From the NCBI RefSeq assembly GCF_963169125.1, contig NC_084795.1:97273411-97337410 (forward strand): a stretch of DNA of 64,000 nt, read 5' to 3'. The stretch is from Humulus lupulus. Taxonomy: Eukaryota; Streptophyta; Magnoliopsida; Rosales; Cannabaceae. The notes beneath the pieces were generated by a model. That model saw only the letters and a list, made by a program, of their open reading frames with translations. It had not been told where the DNA came from and ran no database searches. The translations under genes and the position numbers were made by a program. Below are positions 11,289-22,398 of the stretch, piece after piece. Within the stretch, counting starts at the first letter, position 1, and the number at the start of each line of letters is the position of its first letter.

Positions 11289-11901
11289 TGGGAATTGTGC
11301 ACTTAAAGTAATTTTAGTTGACAATGGTTTTAATGAATTGAATTATTGTGTATATGTAGCTTATGTACTATATTATTGTTAATAATATTAAGTAAATATC
11401 AAAAAGTTCCCAAGTTCATCTATGTGGTCTCAATCTCATATTGGTATGAGAAGATCGAGATTGAGAAGATGGACTTAAATAGGAATATAGAAGTTTTCTT
11501 CTAAAAATAAAAAAGCATCAGTAAAAGAAGTCATCATTTTCTCACAAAAGATAAATCATTTCTCTTTAGCCTATAATCAAGAGTCTCATGTGTTGAGAAT
11601 ACTTTTGATTCACAAATTGGATTATTGTTCTCTATGTGCCCACCCACATCTTGAGGTGTACAGAACGTCTTGGAAGATCTTGGTGTGAGTACTTAAGTAA
11701 GGATAGGATGATCGAATTATATACGAAAAGATTCAAGGATTCTTGATCAGCTACAAGGGGTAAATCATTTCGTATTATTTTTTACGTATACATATTTTTG
11801 TTGATTAACATATTGCATATTGAAGGATCCTCATATAAATCTGTTCATATGAAATTTTTTGTTGTATGCAATACTACCATTACCGCAATTTTCGTTGCAC
11901 A
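11289..11901 (+). repeat. 3' LTR of Copia1 (about 0.6 kb)
   Basis: The LTR follows the purine tract GCAAGTGGGAGA directly after pol. It begins near TGGGAATTGTGCAC and ends near TTCGTTGCACA. The termini form an imperfect inverted pair. Boundaries are good to a few bases; the 5' LTR is outside the window, so they cannot be checked here. Confidence 0.65.
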
Positions 11902-12053
11902 CTAGGAACAGTTCCTAAAGCCAGCCCCCTCAACAACAGGTGACACCTCAACAAGCTCAAGGCCAAGTACCAGCTCATCTGCAGCCAATAGCCCATGGAC
12001 CTCCTCTAGTGAACGAGAGAGTAGGGACTATCTCTAGAGGACCTCACCTAGGA

Positions 12054-12071
12054 GGGGGGGGGGGGGGGGGG
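12054..12071 (+). repeat. Run of 18 G
   Basis: An uninterrupted run of 18 G sits in the decayed gag/protease part of Tat2. It is unusual in this AT-rich context and could be a replication-slippage product or a sequencing artefact. Confidence 0.95.
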
Positions 12072-12099
12072 CGCACATCCAGGGCTCGTAGAATCAATA

Positions 12100-12700
12100 T
12101 ATGCGAGCCCTAAATCATGATGACGAAGTGTTGGCATTAGCCCAACTTTTTGCGCATATGCCATGGATGACAGACTAGATAATTACTTTATTCGACGATG
12201 ATGCAAAGAGAGTGCACTTCCCCTACTATGATCTTTTGGTAATCAAGAGCTAGATTACCAACAAAATGGTAGCTCGGATCCTGGTGGACAACGAGATTTA
12301 AGTGAACAACTTGTTCAAAATAGCCTTCAAGAAGATCGGGCTGACTACAAGCGACCTCTCTTGTGCGCCTCGACACTTTACGGGTTCTGAGGTGAGGGTT
12401 TCATTCCTATGGGCCAGATTAAGCTGCCAGTGACACTTGGAGAAGTGCCTTGCCAGGCCTTCAAATATTTCACGTTTATGTTGGTGGATTGTTCCTCCAC
12501 TTATAACACCATCCTAAGACATTCGACTCTGGTGGAGTTTCGAGCAGCCACCTATATTCGCCACTTATGCGTGAAGTTCCCCACGGAGGCAGGGATTCGC
12601 ACTTTTTGCGGGGACCAAAAAGAGGCCCACCAATGCTACAACGTGTCACTTAAGCACCCAATGATAGTGATTGGAGCAGGAACCCCTGACTAGCCTCCTT
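12100..12700 (+). pseudogene. pol: Tat2 aspartic protease region, broken
   Basis: The frame gives HFPYYDLLVIKS, then VARILVDNEI with a stop just after; the family motif is VLVDNGSSAD, so the catalytic-loop Gly is Glu here. Then FKKIGLTTSDL, MGQIKLPVTLGEVPCQAFKY (open frame 12409-12693), YNTILRHSTLVEFRA and VKFPTEAGIRTFCGDQ follow. All match the retropepsin segment of Tat/Ogre-type gypsy elements in order. The protease would process the polyprotein. At least three in-frame stops are present. Confidence 0.78.
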
Positions 12701-12839
12701 TAATGGAGATGAGAGGGAGTCTAGCAAATTGGACCCTAGGGTTTGAGATGATAAGGCTATCGATCCCATAGAGGAGGTTGAAGAAGTCATCCTTGATGAC
12801 TCCAACCTAGACAGTAAAACAAAGGTCGGGAAGAACCTC

Positions 12840-13640
12840 AAGGTGGAGGTCCGGGAAACTTTTGTGAGCTTTCTCCGTGAGAACCAAGACATCTTCGTCT
12901 AGTCCCACGAGGACATGACGGGGATCGACCCCAACAATATTTTCCATGCCTTGAAGATAGATCCAAACATTTTCCCAGTGCAACAAAAATGGAGGACAAT
13001 ATGCACGACAAAGGCAAAGGCCTTGAAGGAGGAGGTTGAAAAGCTCCTCAGGAGTGGGTTCATTCTAGTGGGCCAATACCCCAAGTGGTTGTCAAAAATG
13101 GTGTTGGTCCTGAAACCTAACGGCACCTAGAGAACATGTATTGACTTCTCTGACCTCAGCAAGGCCTGCCCTAAGGATTGCTTTCCTTTGCCAAAGATGG
13201 ATCGGATGGTGGATGCCACCACTGGGTGTGATCTCCTCACCTTTATGGATGTCTACTTGGTTTATAACCAGATCTCCATCCATGTCACTGATCAGGAGCA
13301 CACCAGCTTCTGAACAAACAAAGACGTTTATTGCTACAAAGTGATGCCTTATTGTGTGAAGAACGCTAAAGCCACATAATAGAGGTCGGTGAACAAGACG
13401 TTCAAGAACCAGCTTTGATAGAACATGGAGGTGTATGTGAACGACATGTTGGCAAAGTCTAGAACTGCCTCCGACCACGTGAAAGATTTGGCGGAAGCAT
13501 TCTCCCTTCTCTGCAGGTTTGGGATGAAGCTGAATCCCCAAAAGTGCACATTTTGAGTAGCCTCCGAGAAGTTCTTGGGATTCATTGTCAGTGCCCGGTG
13601 AATTGAGGCAAATCCTAAGAAGATGAGAGCTTTGTTCTAG
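12840..13640 (+). pseudogene. pol: Tat2 reverse transcriptase, catalytic Asp changed
   Basis: Gypsy RT blocks occur in order: HALKIDPNIFPVQQKWR, VEKLLRSGFI, WLSKMVLVLKPNG, CIDFSDLSKACPKDCFPLPK, LLTFMDVYLVYNQI, then VYVNDMLAKS at about 13431-13455, and FGMKLNPQKCTF, FLGFIVSAR. The active site YVDD is YVND (a GAC-to-AAC change), which removes one of the metal-binding aspartates. In-frame stops lie near 13130 and at several later points. The protein would have copied element RNA into DNA in virus-like particles. Confidence 0.85.
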
Positions 13641-14249
13641 ATGACGTCCCCCAGGGAGCCAAGGACATGCAAAGCTTGACTGGTCAGGTATTAACTCTTA
13701 GACGTCTTATTTCTAAGGCTGCTGACAAGTGCATCCCATTCTTCAACACCCTCCGAGAAGGTCAAGGGTTATAATGGACAAAGTAATGTGATTAGATGTT
13801 TCAGCAGCTCAAGGCGCACATGGCAAAACCTCCAATTCTGTTAAAGCTAGTAGACGAAGAACCTCTTCTCCTCTACATGGTTGTCTCTGAGAATGCCATT
13901 AGTGTAGCCTGGTTTGCGAGGAAGGTTGCATCCAACATCCCCTCTATGATGTGAGTAAAAGACTCCTCGAGCGGAGTCCTGGTATCTATTTATGGAGAAG
14001 CTGACCTTTTGTCTGATGATGGCTTCTTGGATTTTCAGACCATACTTCCATGCACATCCCATCAAAGTCATGACCAACCAACCTTTAAGAAAAGTGCTTA
14101 AGAAGCCAGAGTCCTCCAGGAGACCCCTCAAATAGGCAGTTAAACTTGGCCAGTTTGATACCACTTACCACCCGAGGACTGCCATAAAGGGGCAAGCATT
14201 GGCGAACTTTATTGTGGAGTGCACGGGAACGTACGAGAGGCTCGAGGGG

Positions 14250-14690
14250 CCCAGATTGTCTGGCCCATATGGAAGTTGTTTGTGGACGAGTCCTCCAGTG
14301 AGAATGGGACTGGAGCACACCTTATCTTGGTGTCCCCTGAGGGACATAGGGTTCACAATGCCTTGAGATTTGATTTTGACTCCTCAAATAAGGAATTTGA
14401 ATATGAAGCCCTAATTTCCAGACTTTGAGTTGCCCTAGATCTTAAATCTGAGGGCCTCATGATATACAGTGATTCTTAGCTTGTCGTGAACCAAGTTCTT
14501 GAAGAGTACCAGGCTCAAGGAACCAAAATGGCCACTTACTTGACCAAGACCCAAGAAATGATACAGAGCTTCAAAAAATTTACCTTCCGACAAGTTCCAC
14601 GGGAACAGAATTCTTAATCTGATGCCCTAGCCAAACTAGCTACCTCCAAGAATTTGGAGTTGCTCAATATGGTCCTCATCGACTACTTGG
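14250..14690 (+). pseudogene. pol: Tat2 RNase H, broken
   Basis: The frame reads WKLFVDESSSENGTGAHLIL, then FEYEALISRL, IYSDS, and FRQVPREQNS, DALAKLATS. The D-E-D acidic set (VDES, EYEAL, YSDS) fits a ribonuclease H domain of the kind found in Tat elements, sitting between RT and integrase. Stops follow ISRL and IYSDS. The preceding stretch 13640-14250 is the decayed RT-RNase H connection. Confidence 0.75.
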
Positions 14691-14869
14691 CATATATGAG
14701 CATCACAGCTCCAAAGGACGTAGAAGTTGTCCAGCCATGGGATGGGTGGATGGAAGCCATTGTGAAGTACCTTGTCTTCGGACAATTACCGCAAGACAAG
14801 AAAGTGGCCCAGAAGCTACTCTACCTGGCGCCTCTGTACGTAATCACGAACAATAAGTTGCATAGGTGA

Positions 14870-15960
14870 GGATATTCAATGCCACTACTTCGATGTGTGT
14901 TTGAGCAAGAAGCCAAGCTCATCCTTTAAGAAGTGCATGAAGGCTTTGGTGGCAACACCGCTAAAGGGCAAAGCCTCGCCAAGAAGATTCTAAGACAAGG
15001 TTACTTTTAGCCTACGATGAATGGCGATTTGATGGGTTATGTCAAGAAATGTGACAAATGGCAGCATTACACCAACATTCCCCAAACTCCTCCAAATGAG
15101 CTTACTCATATCACAAGTCCCTGGCCCTTTGCAGTCTAGGGCATTAACCTAATAAGTTCCCTGCCCACAGGAAACGAAGGAGTAAAGTACGCTATTGTGG
15201 TTGTCGGCTACTTCATGAGGTGAGTGGAACTCGAACCTCCCACTTCAATCAGCCCCAAAAAGGCATTGGACTTCGTCATCAAAAACATCATTTGTCGTTA
15301 CTGGCTCCCGAGGAAGATAGTCTCCAACAATGGTCCCCAGTTCGACAGGGAGTTGTTTATCGGCTTCTGTGAAAGGCATGGAGTCATGAAGAATTTCTCC
15401 TCCATAACCAATCCTCAAGCAAATGGACAAGTGGAAGCGGTCAACAAGAAGCTTAAAGCCACTTTGAAGAAATGGTTGGAATAGACGAAAAACGCTTGGC
15501 CTGAGGACCTGCCTAAGGTATTGTGGAGTTATCGCGCCACTACTAGGACCTCCACTAGCCATTCACCATTCTCCATGGCCTATGGGTATGAAGCCATGCT
15601 CCGAGAGGCCTCAATGTCCACACACTGGCGAGACACTTACGACCCAACCACAAATCATGCTTTACTTCAAGAATCACTGGACCTTGTTGAAGAGCTCCAA
15701 GAAGCTTCACAGCTCTGCGTAGCGTCCTACCAACAAAAATTGGCCAAGTACTTCAATTCTAATGTGAAGGACAAAAAATTTGAGATCGGAGACTTTGTGT
15801 TGCGAAGAGTTTTCCTAGCAACCCAAGATCCAGGTGCTGGAGATTGGGGCCCCAACTGCGAAGGTCCATAACAAGTCGAGAGCATCGTGTGTCCCGAAAT
15901 ATACAAATTGATCTGAGTAAGAGGGAGTTGGTGCCCCATGCTTGGAATGTCAAGCATCTT
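14870..15960 (+). pseudogene. pol: Tat2 integrase, two catalytic Asp changed to Asn
   Basis: A zinc-binding N-terminus is recognisable (EVHEGFGGNTAKG, then YVKKCDKWQHYTN, where a zinc Cys is now Trp). The first catalytic block reads GINLISSLP where GID is usual. The second reads KIVSNNGPQFD where SDNG is usual. The third, ANGQVEAVNKKL, keeps its Glu. Open frames are 15224-15484 and 15521-15871; the latter carries the C-terminal fold (FEIGDFVLRRVF). Stops at 15482 and elsewhere also break it. Both Asp losses are GAC/GAT-to-AAC/AAT changes. Confidence 0.87.
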
Positions 15961-16180
15961 CAGTGGTATTACTAGTAATATGAGCAGTTGTATTTTCTAA
16001 ATTTTGTAATCATTTAGCCTCCGGGAACCTTAATGAAATTCTTGTGTGCAAAACACGATAAATGAAACTCAGAGAATTTTCTTGTGTTATTAAAATGTTT
16101 ATTTTTTTTTACATTTTATTACCCAAGGAACACTCGCTCTTTTCCTGGACAAGTGAATGCAAACTAATATCTGATCACTT
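15961..16180 (+). other. Tat2 pol 3' flank
   Basis: This short AT-rich stretch runs between the integrase end and the tandem-repeat spacer. It includes a T-rich tract near 16104. Nothing coding is seen. Confidence 0.5.
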
Positions 16181-16394
16181 GGCAGGCATAGCTGGGTCAC
16201 CTTGAGAGTTAACAGCTAGCGCAGCATGACCTAGGGAACTAAGCCTACTATGAGCGGGGTAAAACTAGTGTTAAAGCTTGCAAGAATTCACTTGAAATGA
16301 CTTAGGGAACTCAGTTTGAGGAGGCTATACAGGCACCCGAGAGTAAACCTAGTGTCACAAACAAATCTAAGTACCCTAAAGGCAAAGAACTCAA

Positions 16395-17050
16395 GTTACG
16401 TACCGAGGACTAAACGCCCGTGAAGCAACACTGATTTCCCAATTTTCAAAAGGACAAAAGGTTAATAAGACCCGAGTCACCTGTACTCGGGCACAACCCT
16501 AAACTGAAATAGCCTAAGGGTGAAGAACTAAAGTAACTTCCCGAGGACTAAGTGCCTGTGAAGCAATACCTAGTTCCCAACTTCCAACTGGTTAAAGGTC
16601 TGAGATTTGAGTCATATGTACTCAGATTTAAGCCTTAAGTTGCATAATACTTAAGCAATCAAGACCCGAGTAGGCTATGCTCAAGCACAAGTCTAAAGTT
16701 GTGTAAACTTAGACGGACTTAAGTTCCTAACATAAGTAAAAAAAAATGTCTTAAGTCTCCTACACTGGCACACAAACTGAGGAACTTAGAGTTACTTCCC
16801 GAGAGTTGGGTGCCCGCGAAATAACACTAAGTTCTTGAGAACCTAAATTATTTTAGGCTTCCAAGACCCAAATCGCCTAGAATTGAGTTCATGTCCAAAG
16901 TTTCTTAAACTTGGATGATAACTCAAAGTTACTTCTCCAGGACCAAGTGCCCACGAAGCAACACTAAGTACTCGGAAGAAAAATTATGTTTTACATTTGC
17001 AAGACCCGAGTCGCCAAGACTCGAACTCAAGTTCCAAGTTACACAAACTA
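16395..17050. repeat. Degenerate ~135 bp tandem repeats in the Tat2 spacer
   Basis: Two alternating motifs recur. One is AAGACCCGAGTCGCC-like with a matching inverted ACTCGGGC-like arm (near 16467, 16661, 16862, 17001). The other is CCCGAGGACTAAGTGCCCG-like followed by TGAAGCAACACT (near 16402, 16537, 16797, 16936). Spacings cluster around 135-140 bp with one double-length gap. Tandem repeats between pol and the 3' LTR are common in Tat-lineage elements. Confidence 0.8.
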
Positions 17051-17399
17051 GGGCATTGAAGACATAGGTCCCTTAAGACTAAGGCCCACGTATGGTGGAT
17101 TGAACAAGGTTGTACAAATAGATTTTTTTGCGACACTACATTACGTTAAAAGTTTGAGGAAAACCTTGTACATTTTAAGTTCAATTTGCATTATTACTAT
17201 ATGCTATGTTAAAAATGTGTTAAGTGAAAAAAGTAAAAAAGGCAAGTATTTAGTTCAAGTGAATAAGCCATTTCAAAAAAATTATGTACCACCGTTCTCA
17301 GGAGCTCGAGCAATATATTATTTGTACCCCAAGGAAAACTGGCACACAGGCGTATCTACTAAAATAAAGATATAAGAAAATGTCTTAAATCTCCCCACG

Positions 17400-20300
17400 A
17401 GGAACTTGCTCGATGACGTCAATGATGGGGTCGACCTCCTGAGCGCAGCCTGCCTCCTTGGCATCCCTGGCATAGACGCTCCACAAGAAGCAACCTCATG
17501 TTGGGATCATCGGTGAAGGCCAAGTCCATTTCTCGGTTGCTCAACCAAGATATGTAGAGGGTGTCCTTGACAAGCACTTTGGCTTCCTTGTTTAAGTCCT
17601 CCTCTTTGCGCTGAAGAGCCTCCACCTCGGACGCAATAGTTCGGACCCTCTCAGATGCCTGATTGGCCTCCCATGGAGCCCTAGCGGTCTCATCCGTAGA
17701 GTGTGAGGCTTCCTCCAAGGCTTTAGTGGAATCCTCCCGAGTTGCTTTGGTCTCCTCTTAGGCCACCCTAGCCTCTTCCCGGGCAACCCTGGCCTCTACG
17801 GTCACTTTGGCTAGGACTTCGTCAAGGGCTTTGGAACTAGCCTTCTCTTCTTCGATCACCTTGGTCTAAGCCTCCTTTAGTGCTCAGACCAGATTCCACT
17901 CCTCTTCAACTGACTTCTCGAGCTCCCGAGAGAGAGCCTTCTCCACCTCCAATGTTTTGTTGACACACTCTAGGTCCTCCGACGTTACTCCTCAGTGGGA
18001 CCTTAACACAACCATTTCATCCTAGGCCTGCTTCAGCTCAAAAGACCTCATTTTCATGACGTCCCCCAAACATTGGTGCATGATAGCAGTCTAAGAACAA
18101 AAACACAAGTGAGTATTAAAACTGGAGGTTGTTCTCGAAGACAAACACAGGTTTGAATGCTTACCTAGGTAGTGGAGTAGCAGCATGAGGCAAGAAGGGC
18201 AGCCTCATTGTCGCTGCCAATTCTTGAAAAGTTGCGATAGGTTATCTTGCACATGGTGGAGCTTATCCCTTGGAGGATCTTTGCCGCTAGTTGTGCGACA
18301 ATGTCGCCCAACTTCTCTGAAAAACTCGACTCCAACTCAGTCCTGCTGATTTCACGGCTTGTATTGGTGGATGTGGTCGGCCAGAACCTGGAAGGACTGC
18401 CCCCTTCGTCCAGGAGGGATTTGAAATGTTCCACCATCGCCCAATACTTGTCAAGCTCCTCCCCCTCATAGAATTCTGGGAGTATTAGTGGTCGGGGAAG
18501 CTCAACCGTTGGGCTATCCAAGACCTCAACAAAGATTTGGATTGTCTTTGCCCTAGGTATTCCCCCTCTGGGGGTGGGAGACCCACCCATAAAGTCGATC
18601 ACGGGTGGATGCACAACCATAGGAACTTCAACTTCAATTTCCAGCCCTGGAGCTTGGACCGCGGGAATCTCCACAGGAGTCGCAGGCACTGTCTTTGGTG
18701 TTGTGGGAACATCGATCTGGTTTGGGCCTTCCAGCCAGGGTCTCTTGGTATGAATGGCATCTGCCAGCCCCATTTGATTTGCAAAAGGAAACAACCAAAT
18801 ATTTAAAATATAATTAACAAGACTTGTATAAATATATATATAAGAGGTGTCGAGAGCCCGCAGGCTTCTCGGGAAGCCCCACCACTAAATGACTCCTTCA
18901 GGTGGAGCATCGAGTGCGCAAGCTCCCGTATAAGCCTCCCCATTTCCTAAGTTGTGTTCGTCTCATATTGACAAAACCAATGAGGGTGAAAAGAAGTCAC
19001 ATCGTTAAGTGGCACGAATCCTCGATGAGGTAGTCGCCTCTTCGTGTAGTGGAGATAAGGATCTATCATATCCTAGTAATCTTGGTACTCTTCCTGAGTC
19101 CAGGGCTGGTTGGAGGTAAGCCCGTACTGGAGGAGTGATAGATAAACCCACACATGCTCAGGACTAACCCCATCCCCTACATGTTTAGCGTTATAAACTA
19201 CAAGTGGAGATTTACCTTGGTCTATGGAGGAAGATTCTATTCCTGCTTGGAGCTCTTCCTTAAGCTCCTAGTCCTCCTAAGCTTCTTCAGCTGCTCAGAA
19301 AGCTTGAGCTTTTTCAAAATGCTCCTCCAATAGCCGCTGATTATACTAGGTGCGAGCCAGTCCATCAATGTAGTTGATGTGGCGTGAAGCCACCTCCCAA
19401 GACTGTCTGAAGTTCTGGTACCGAGTCAAGTCGAGGTGGCTTATGTGTTGTCCTTCTTTGAGAAGACCCACGACAACCAAGTTTTCCTCCATGACCAGTT
19501 GGCTTAGCTCAAGCTCCATGTCCGAAAGACCATTCATCTCTTGCAAGAGATCTTCAAACGATTGGACAAAGGGATTCGTCGATAAGTACCTAACAAAAAG
19601 AAAATACTAAGTACTGGAAAGCAACCGGTATCAGAGAACAAGCTCAAAAGGCAATAAAGATACTTACCAACCCTAGAGAACTCAAGGATAAGGGTAAGGT
19701 TGGTCCATGTTGAGAAACCATTTGTGAAGAAAAAATGGTCCTTATAATCCCGCGCATGGCTCTCGTTGGGAGCCTTGTACACCATGTTTGGGTAGGCATA
19801 CTTCATCAGGGTATAGAACCTATCAAGTTCGCCTTGCTTCTTCTTGGGGGAAGCCTGAAAGTTGTACAGGTACAATATTTCGGCTTGAGAAGGCTCAAGG
19901 CAGTTCCTTCTCTAGTATAGGACGTATAGGCCCGCGAAGATTCTGAACCCATTTGGGGATAGTTGGATTAGGGCAACCCCCACGTACTTCAAGAAATTCA
20001 CAAAGTACTGTTTGAGGGGCAGCGCATCTCCAGCCTGGAGGTGTGAATGGCTCCAGGACCTGAGGCCATTCACGCTTCGGTTCAACCTCTCCATCTCCCA
20101 AGAATGACGCACGAGGCACTTTTTCCCGATTTCGTAGTGCCACATGATATGCTCCAGGGCCCAGTGATGCTTCAACTTGCTAATAATGTGCTATGCCTCA
20201 AACCTTACAGTTGTGTATTGCTGGGTGGGGTGAGGAATGGGAGCTATGTTCGCCTCCTCCTTTGAGGCACCTCTCTATACATGCCTCTCTGTCAGCGAAG

Positions 20301-20451
20301 CCACCTCTCTGATCACTACCCCCTGGCATTGTCCCAAGGCTGGTATGCGTCTCTCCTCTAGCTGTCTACCACCTTCTTGGGCCATGGCAAGCAGCTCATC
20401 GTCGAATGCGTAAAAACCTTATTGGTAAAGTTCGTGAAGTTCTTCGGACAT
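17400..20451 (-). pseudogene. Antisense extra ORF of Tat2 (putative gypsy-type transposon domain plus coiled coil)
   Basis: The start is a minus-strand ATG at 20451 (MSEELHELY). The N-terminal part (about 20400-19640) reads GKKCLVRHSWEMERLNRSV, YFVNFLKYVGVALIQLSPNG, FRIFAGLYVLY, ILYLYNFQASPKKKQGELDR and FTNGFSTWTNLT. This fits the domain called putative gypsy-type transposon (PF04195), which is found in plant retrotransposon extra ORFs. The middle (18794-18165) is Pro-rich, with EVEVPMVVHPPVIDFMGGS. The C-terminal part (17980-17419) is Glu/Lys/Ala-rich and probably coiled coil (ASEVEALQRKEEDLNKEAKV). Gaps between the blocks may be introns or decay; several stops are present. Extra antisense ORFs in Tat elements are established; the protein's role is not. 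Confidence 0.72.
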
Positions 20452-21449
20452 CTGAAACAAAACCAAGTAATTAGCGCTTTGACCCAAAGAAAAATGGCCA
20501 AAACATGAGAACCCCTAAGACAACTGCTCGGGGAGTGAAGAAAAAGGAAAAATTTCTAAGGAAAAGGAGTGTCACCGAAACCCTAGATTGGTTCCCGGAG
20601 ACACCACCGGAGACTAAAGAACATCACTAGAATCTATAAATTTTCCAAAAATCGGTCAAATGTCCAGAATGCGAAAAAATGCCACAAAACCTAAATGATC
20701 CATTATTTCTAGTTTTGACACTAGCATGGACCTAAAGTAATGCTAAAAGAGGTAAAATGACCTCTAAATCCTAAACTCCTAAAAGCCTAAACTAGAAATC
20801 CATAAAATTGCAAGAATAGATACTCAAACAGAAAAGATAAAGGAAGCTTACTCGATATGAAATGCTTGTAAGTGCTATAGTAAGTGCGAACGTGAAAGTA
20901 TTTCATGGGGTTGACCCAGAAATAGCTCAATTCCCTTCAACCTTCCAGGATCACTGACAAGAAGATGTGGGTTTTGATGAATGTGTTCTTGATGAAGAAA
21001 ATGAACTTCTAAAGCTCTAAAATGGAAAATGTTTCGAAGGCAAAAGTGAAGAGTGAGAGGCAAATTTTTTAATATATACTCATGAACTTAGACTGGAAGC
21101 AATTTAACCCCAGTCGTTGATCAGCTATGGAGTAGGTACTCAAGCGTGATCCAATAGTCACAGTTATCAAGGCACAGTTCATGATCAAAAAATGGGAAAA
21201 GGACGCCTCGAGTACAACGTGAAATAACACCTCAGGTACGGAATAGATGTCATGGACATGGAAAAGACCCCTCATTAAATGGCACCGATTGACGAGACCA
21301 AGAATAGGGATTCAACATGTAATGATACCTTTTCAAAGGTGCCAGGCCTCAAGGAAGCCAACCAGTCTCAATCCGAGTACGTCCCACAAAATTAATCTTC
21401 TCAATCAAAGTCTCCACTGCCTGAGGATGAGTGAAGACTTGGGGGAAAA
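20452..21449. other. Spacer between the antisense ORF and the 3' LTR of Tat2
   Basis: About 1 kb, AT-rich, with no convincing frame. By position it would hold the promoter and 5' leader of the antisense transcript. The purine tract CTTGGGGGAAAA at 21439-21449 closes it and primes plus-strand synthesis for the LTR that follows. Confidence 0.5.
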
Positions 21450-22297
21450 TGTTGTTTGTGTTTTTACTAAGTGACACATAGCATGCATTAAGAGTAATTA
21501 AATGTTCATGGAAGCTTATTAAGTCCCTTAGAGCTCGCCTAGAGCTCCACAGAAGGAAAGCCTTGCTTTTTATTCCCTATTCACCACTTCCAGAGAAGTA
21601 TGTCCTTGAGGAAGGCTACTTCCATAGAACCACATGCAGAATGTCATCTCCGTCTCACATCTCCTCCATTCAAGTCCTTCAAGGCTGTGTGACTTCTCCT
21701 CTAGGCCTGGAGTAGAGTGTCAAGTGTCAAGCATAGCGGGCTTTGATCACAAGCGGCCATCTGACATTTTATTGTTGCACAAGTTGTGGTGTCGACTTTG
21801 TACAAGAAACAAACAGGATGTCGCACGACGTCGCCTGACATGGGAAAATGTGTAGTTACCCCTGACACTGTCAGAGACGTTCTACCCCAAAAAAGCAGTG
21901 GGTTGAAATCTCATACTTGGGCCACTGTAATATGCCTAGGCCCACTAGCATATTAACTATTAGAATGTATTGTTTCTTGTTCATTTAATGCTCCATTGAG
22001 GGAGGATAATTGTAATTACCCCTCACTAGGGAATTAATTGCCCTCGACCATTTATAAATAGGGCTAGGGCACACATTGTAAAAGATTCCAGACTTTTTGT
22101 ATTCAGAGCATTGCCAAAACGGTGCCTAAAACTTCATAGAAGCTTGATACCTCCAAGCTTCTCTCATCCTAATACAAGTGACTCGTGGACTAGGGTTAAT
22201 TAATAACCTGAACTACATAAATTCATGTGTCTCTTTCTTTATTTCTTTGAGCTTTATTTTAATTAGTTGTTAGTGAAAAAGCTAGTCGACAGTTACA
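21450..22297 (+). repeat. 3' LTR of Tat2 (about 850 bp)
   Basis: The LTR starts TGTTGTTTGTG directly after the G-rich purine tract, and the end is placed at GACAGTTACA. A TATA box lies at 22051-22060. CTCGTGGACTAGGGTTAA downstream of it resembles the U5 of many plant LTRs. The 5' LTR is not in the window, so the ends are inferred. An alternative, less likely, start is TGTAGTTACC at 21851. Confidence 0.6.
22051..22060 (+). promoter_or_regulatory. TATA box in the Tat2 3' LTR
   Basis: The sequence TTTATAAATA sits in the LTR with a GC-richer 3' side (GGGCTAGGGC). This is the expected LTR promoter position. Confidence 0.6.
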
Positions 22298-22398
22298 AAT
22301 GTGAATGAACATGCTAATTTAGATAATTTATGTTATCTCATTTGATTTCTGCTCTCGTTTTTCTTTATACTTTATGATTTATGTTGTATAGGTTATCT

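Larger units (their letters stand above)
6088..11901 (+). mobile_element. Copia1: degenerate Ty1/copia element, leader to 3' LTR
   Basis: The order is non-coding leader, gag (7291 on), protease, integrase, reverse transcriptase, RNase H (to 11271), purine tract and 3' LTR. Integrase before RT is the Ty1/copia order. No 5' LTR or PBS is visible, because Tat1 cuts the leader at about 6087. Many stops and frameshifts show it is dead. It is from the same family as Copia2 (41370-57798): gag, integrase and RNase H are clearly alignable. Its right end abuts the gag/protease part of Tat2. Confidence 0.88.
11902..22297 (+). mobile_element. Tat2: Tat-lineage Ty3/gypsy element, protease to 3' LTR, with antisense extra ORF
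   Basis: The order is protease, RT, RNase H, integrase (gypsy order), then a tandem-repeat spacer, an antisense coding region (17400-20451), a second spacer, a purine tract and a 3' LTR (21450-22297). An extra ORF between pol and the 3' LTR, sometimes antisense, is known from the Tat lineage of plant elements. Many stops and changed catalytic residues show it is old. The upstream half (LTR, gag) is expected left of the window because Copia1 interrupts it at 11901. Confidence 0.85.

Noticed and set aside
17100..17375. 91-codon plus-strand frame after the Tat2 tandem repeats
   Set aside because: Low-complexity Ile/Lys/Tyr-rich frame in AT-rich spacer with no known motif.
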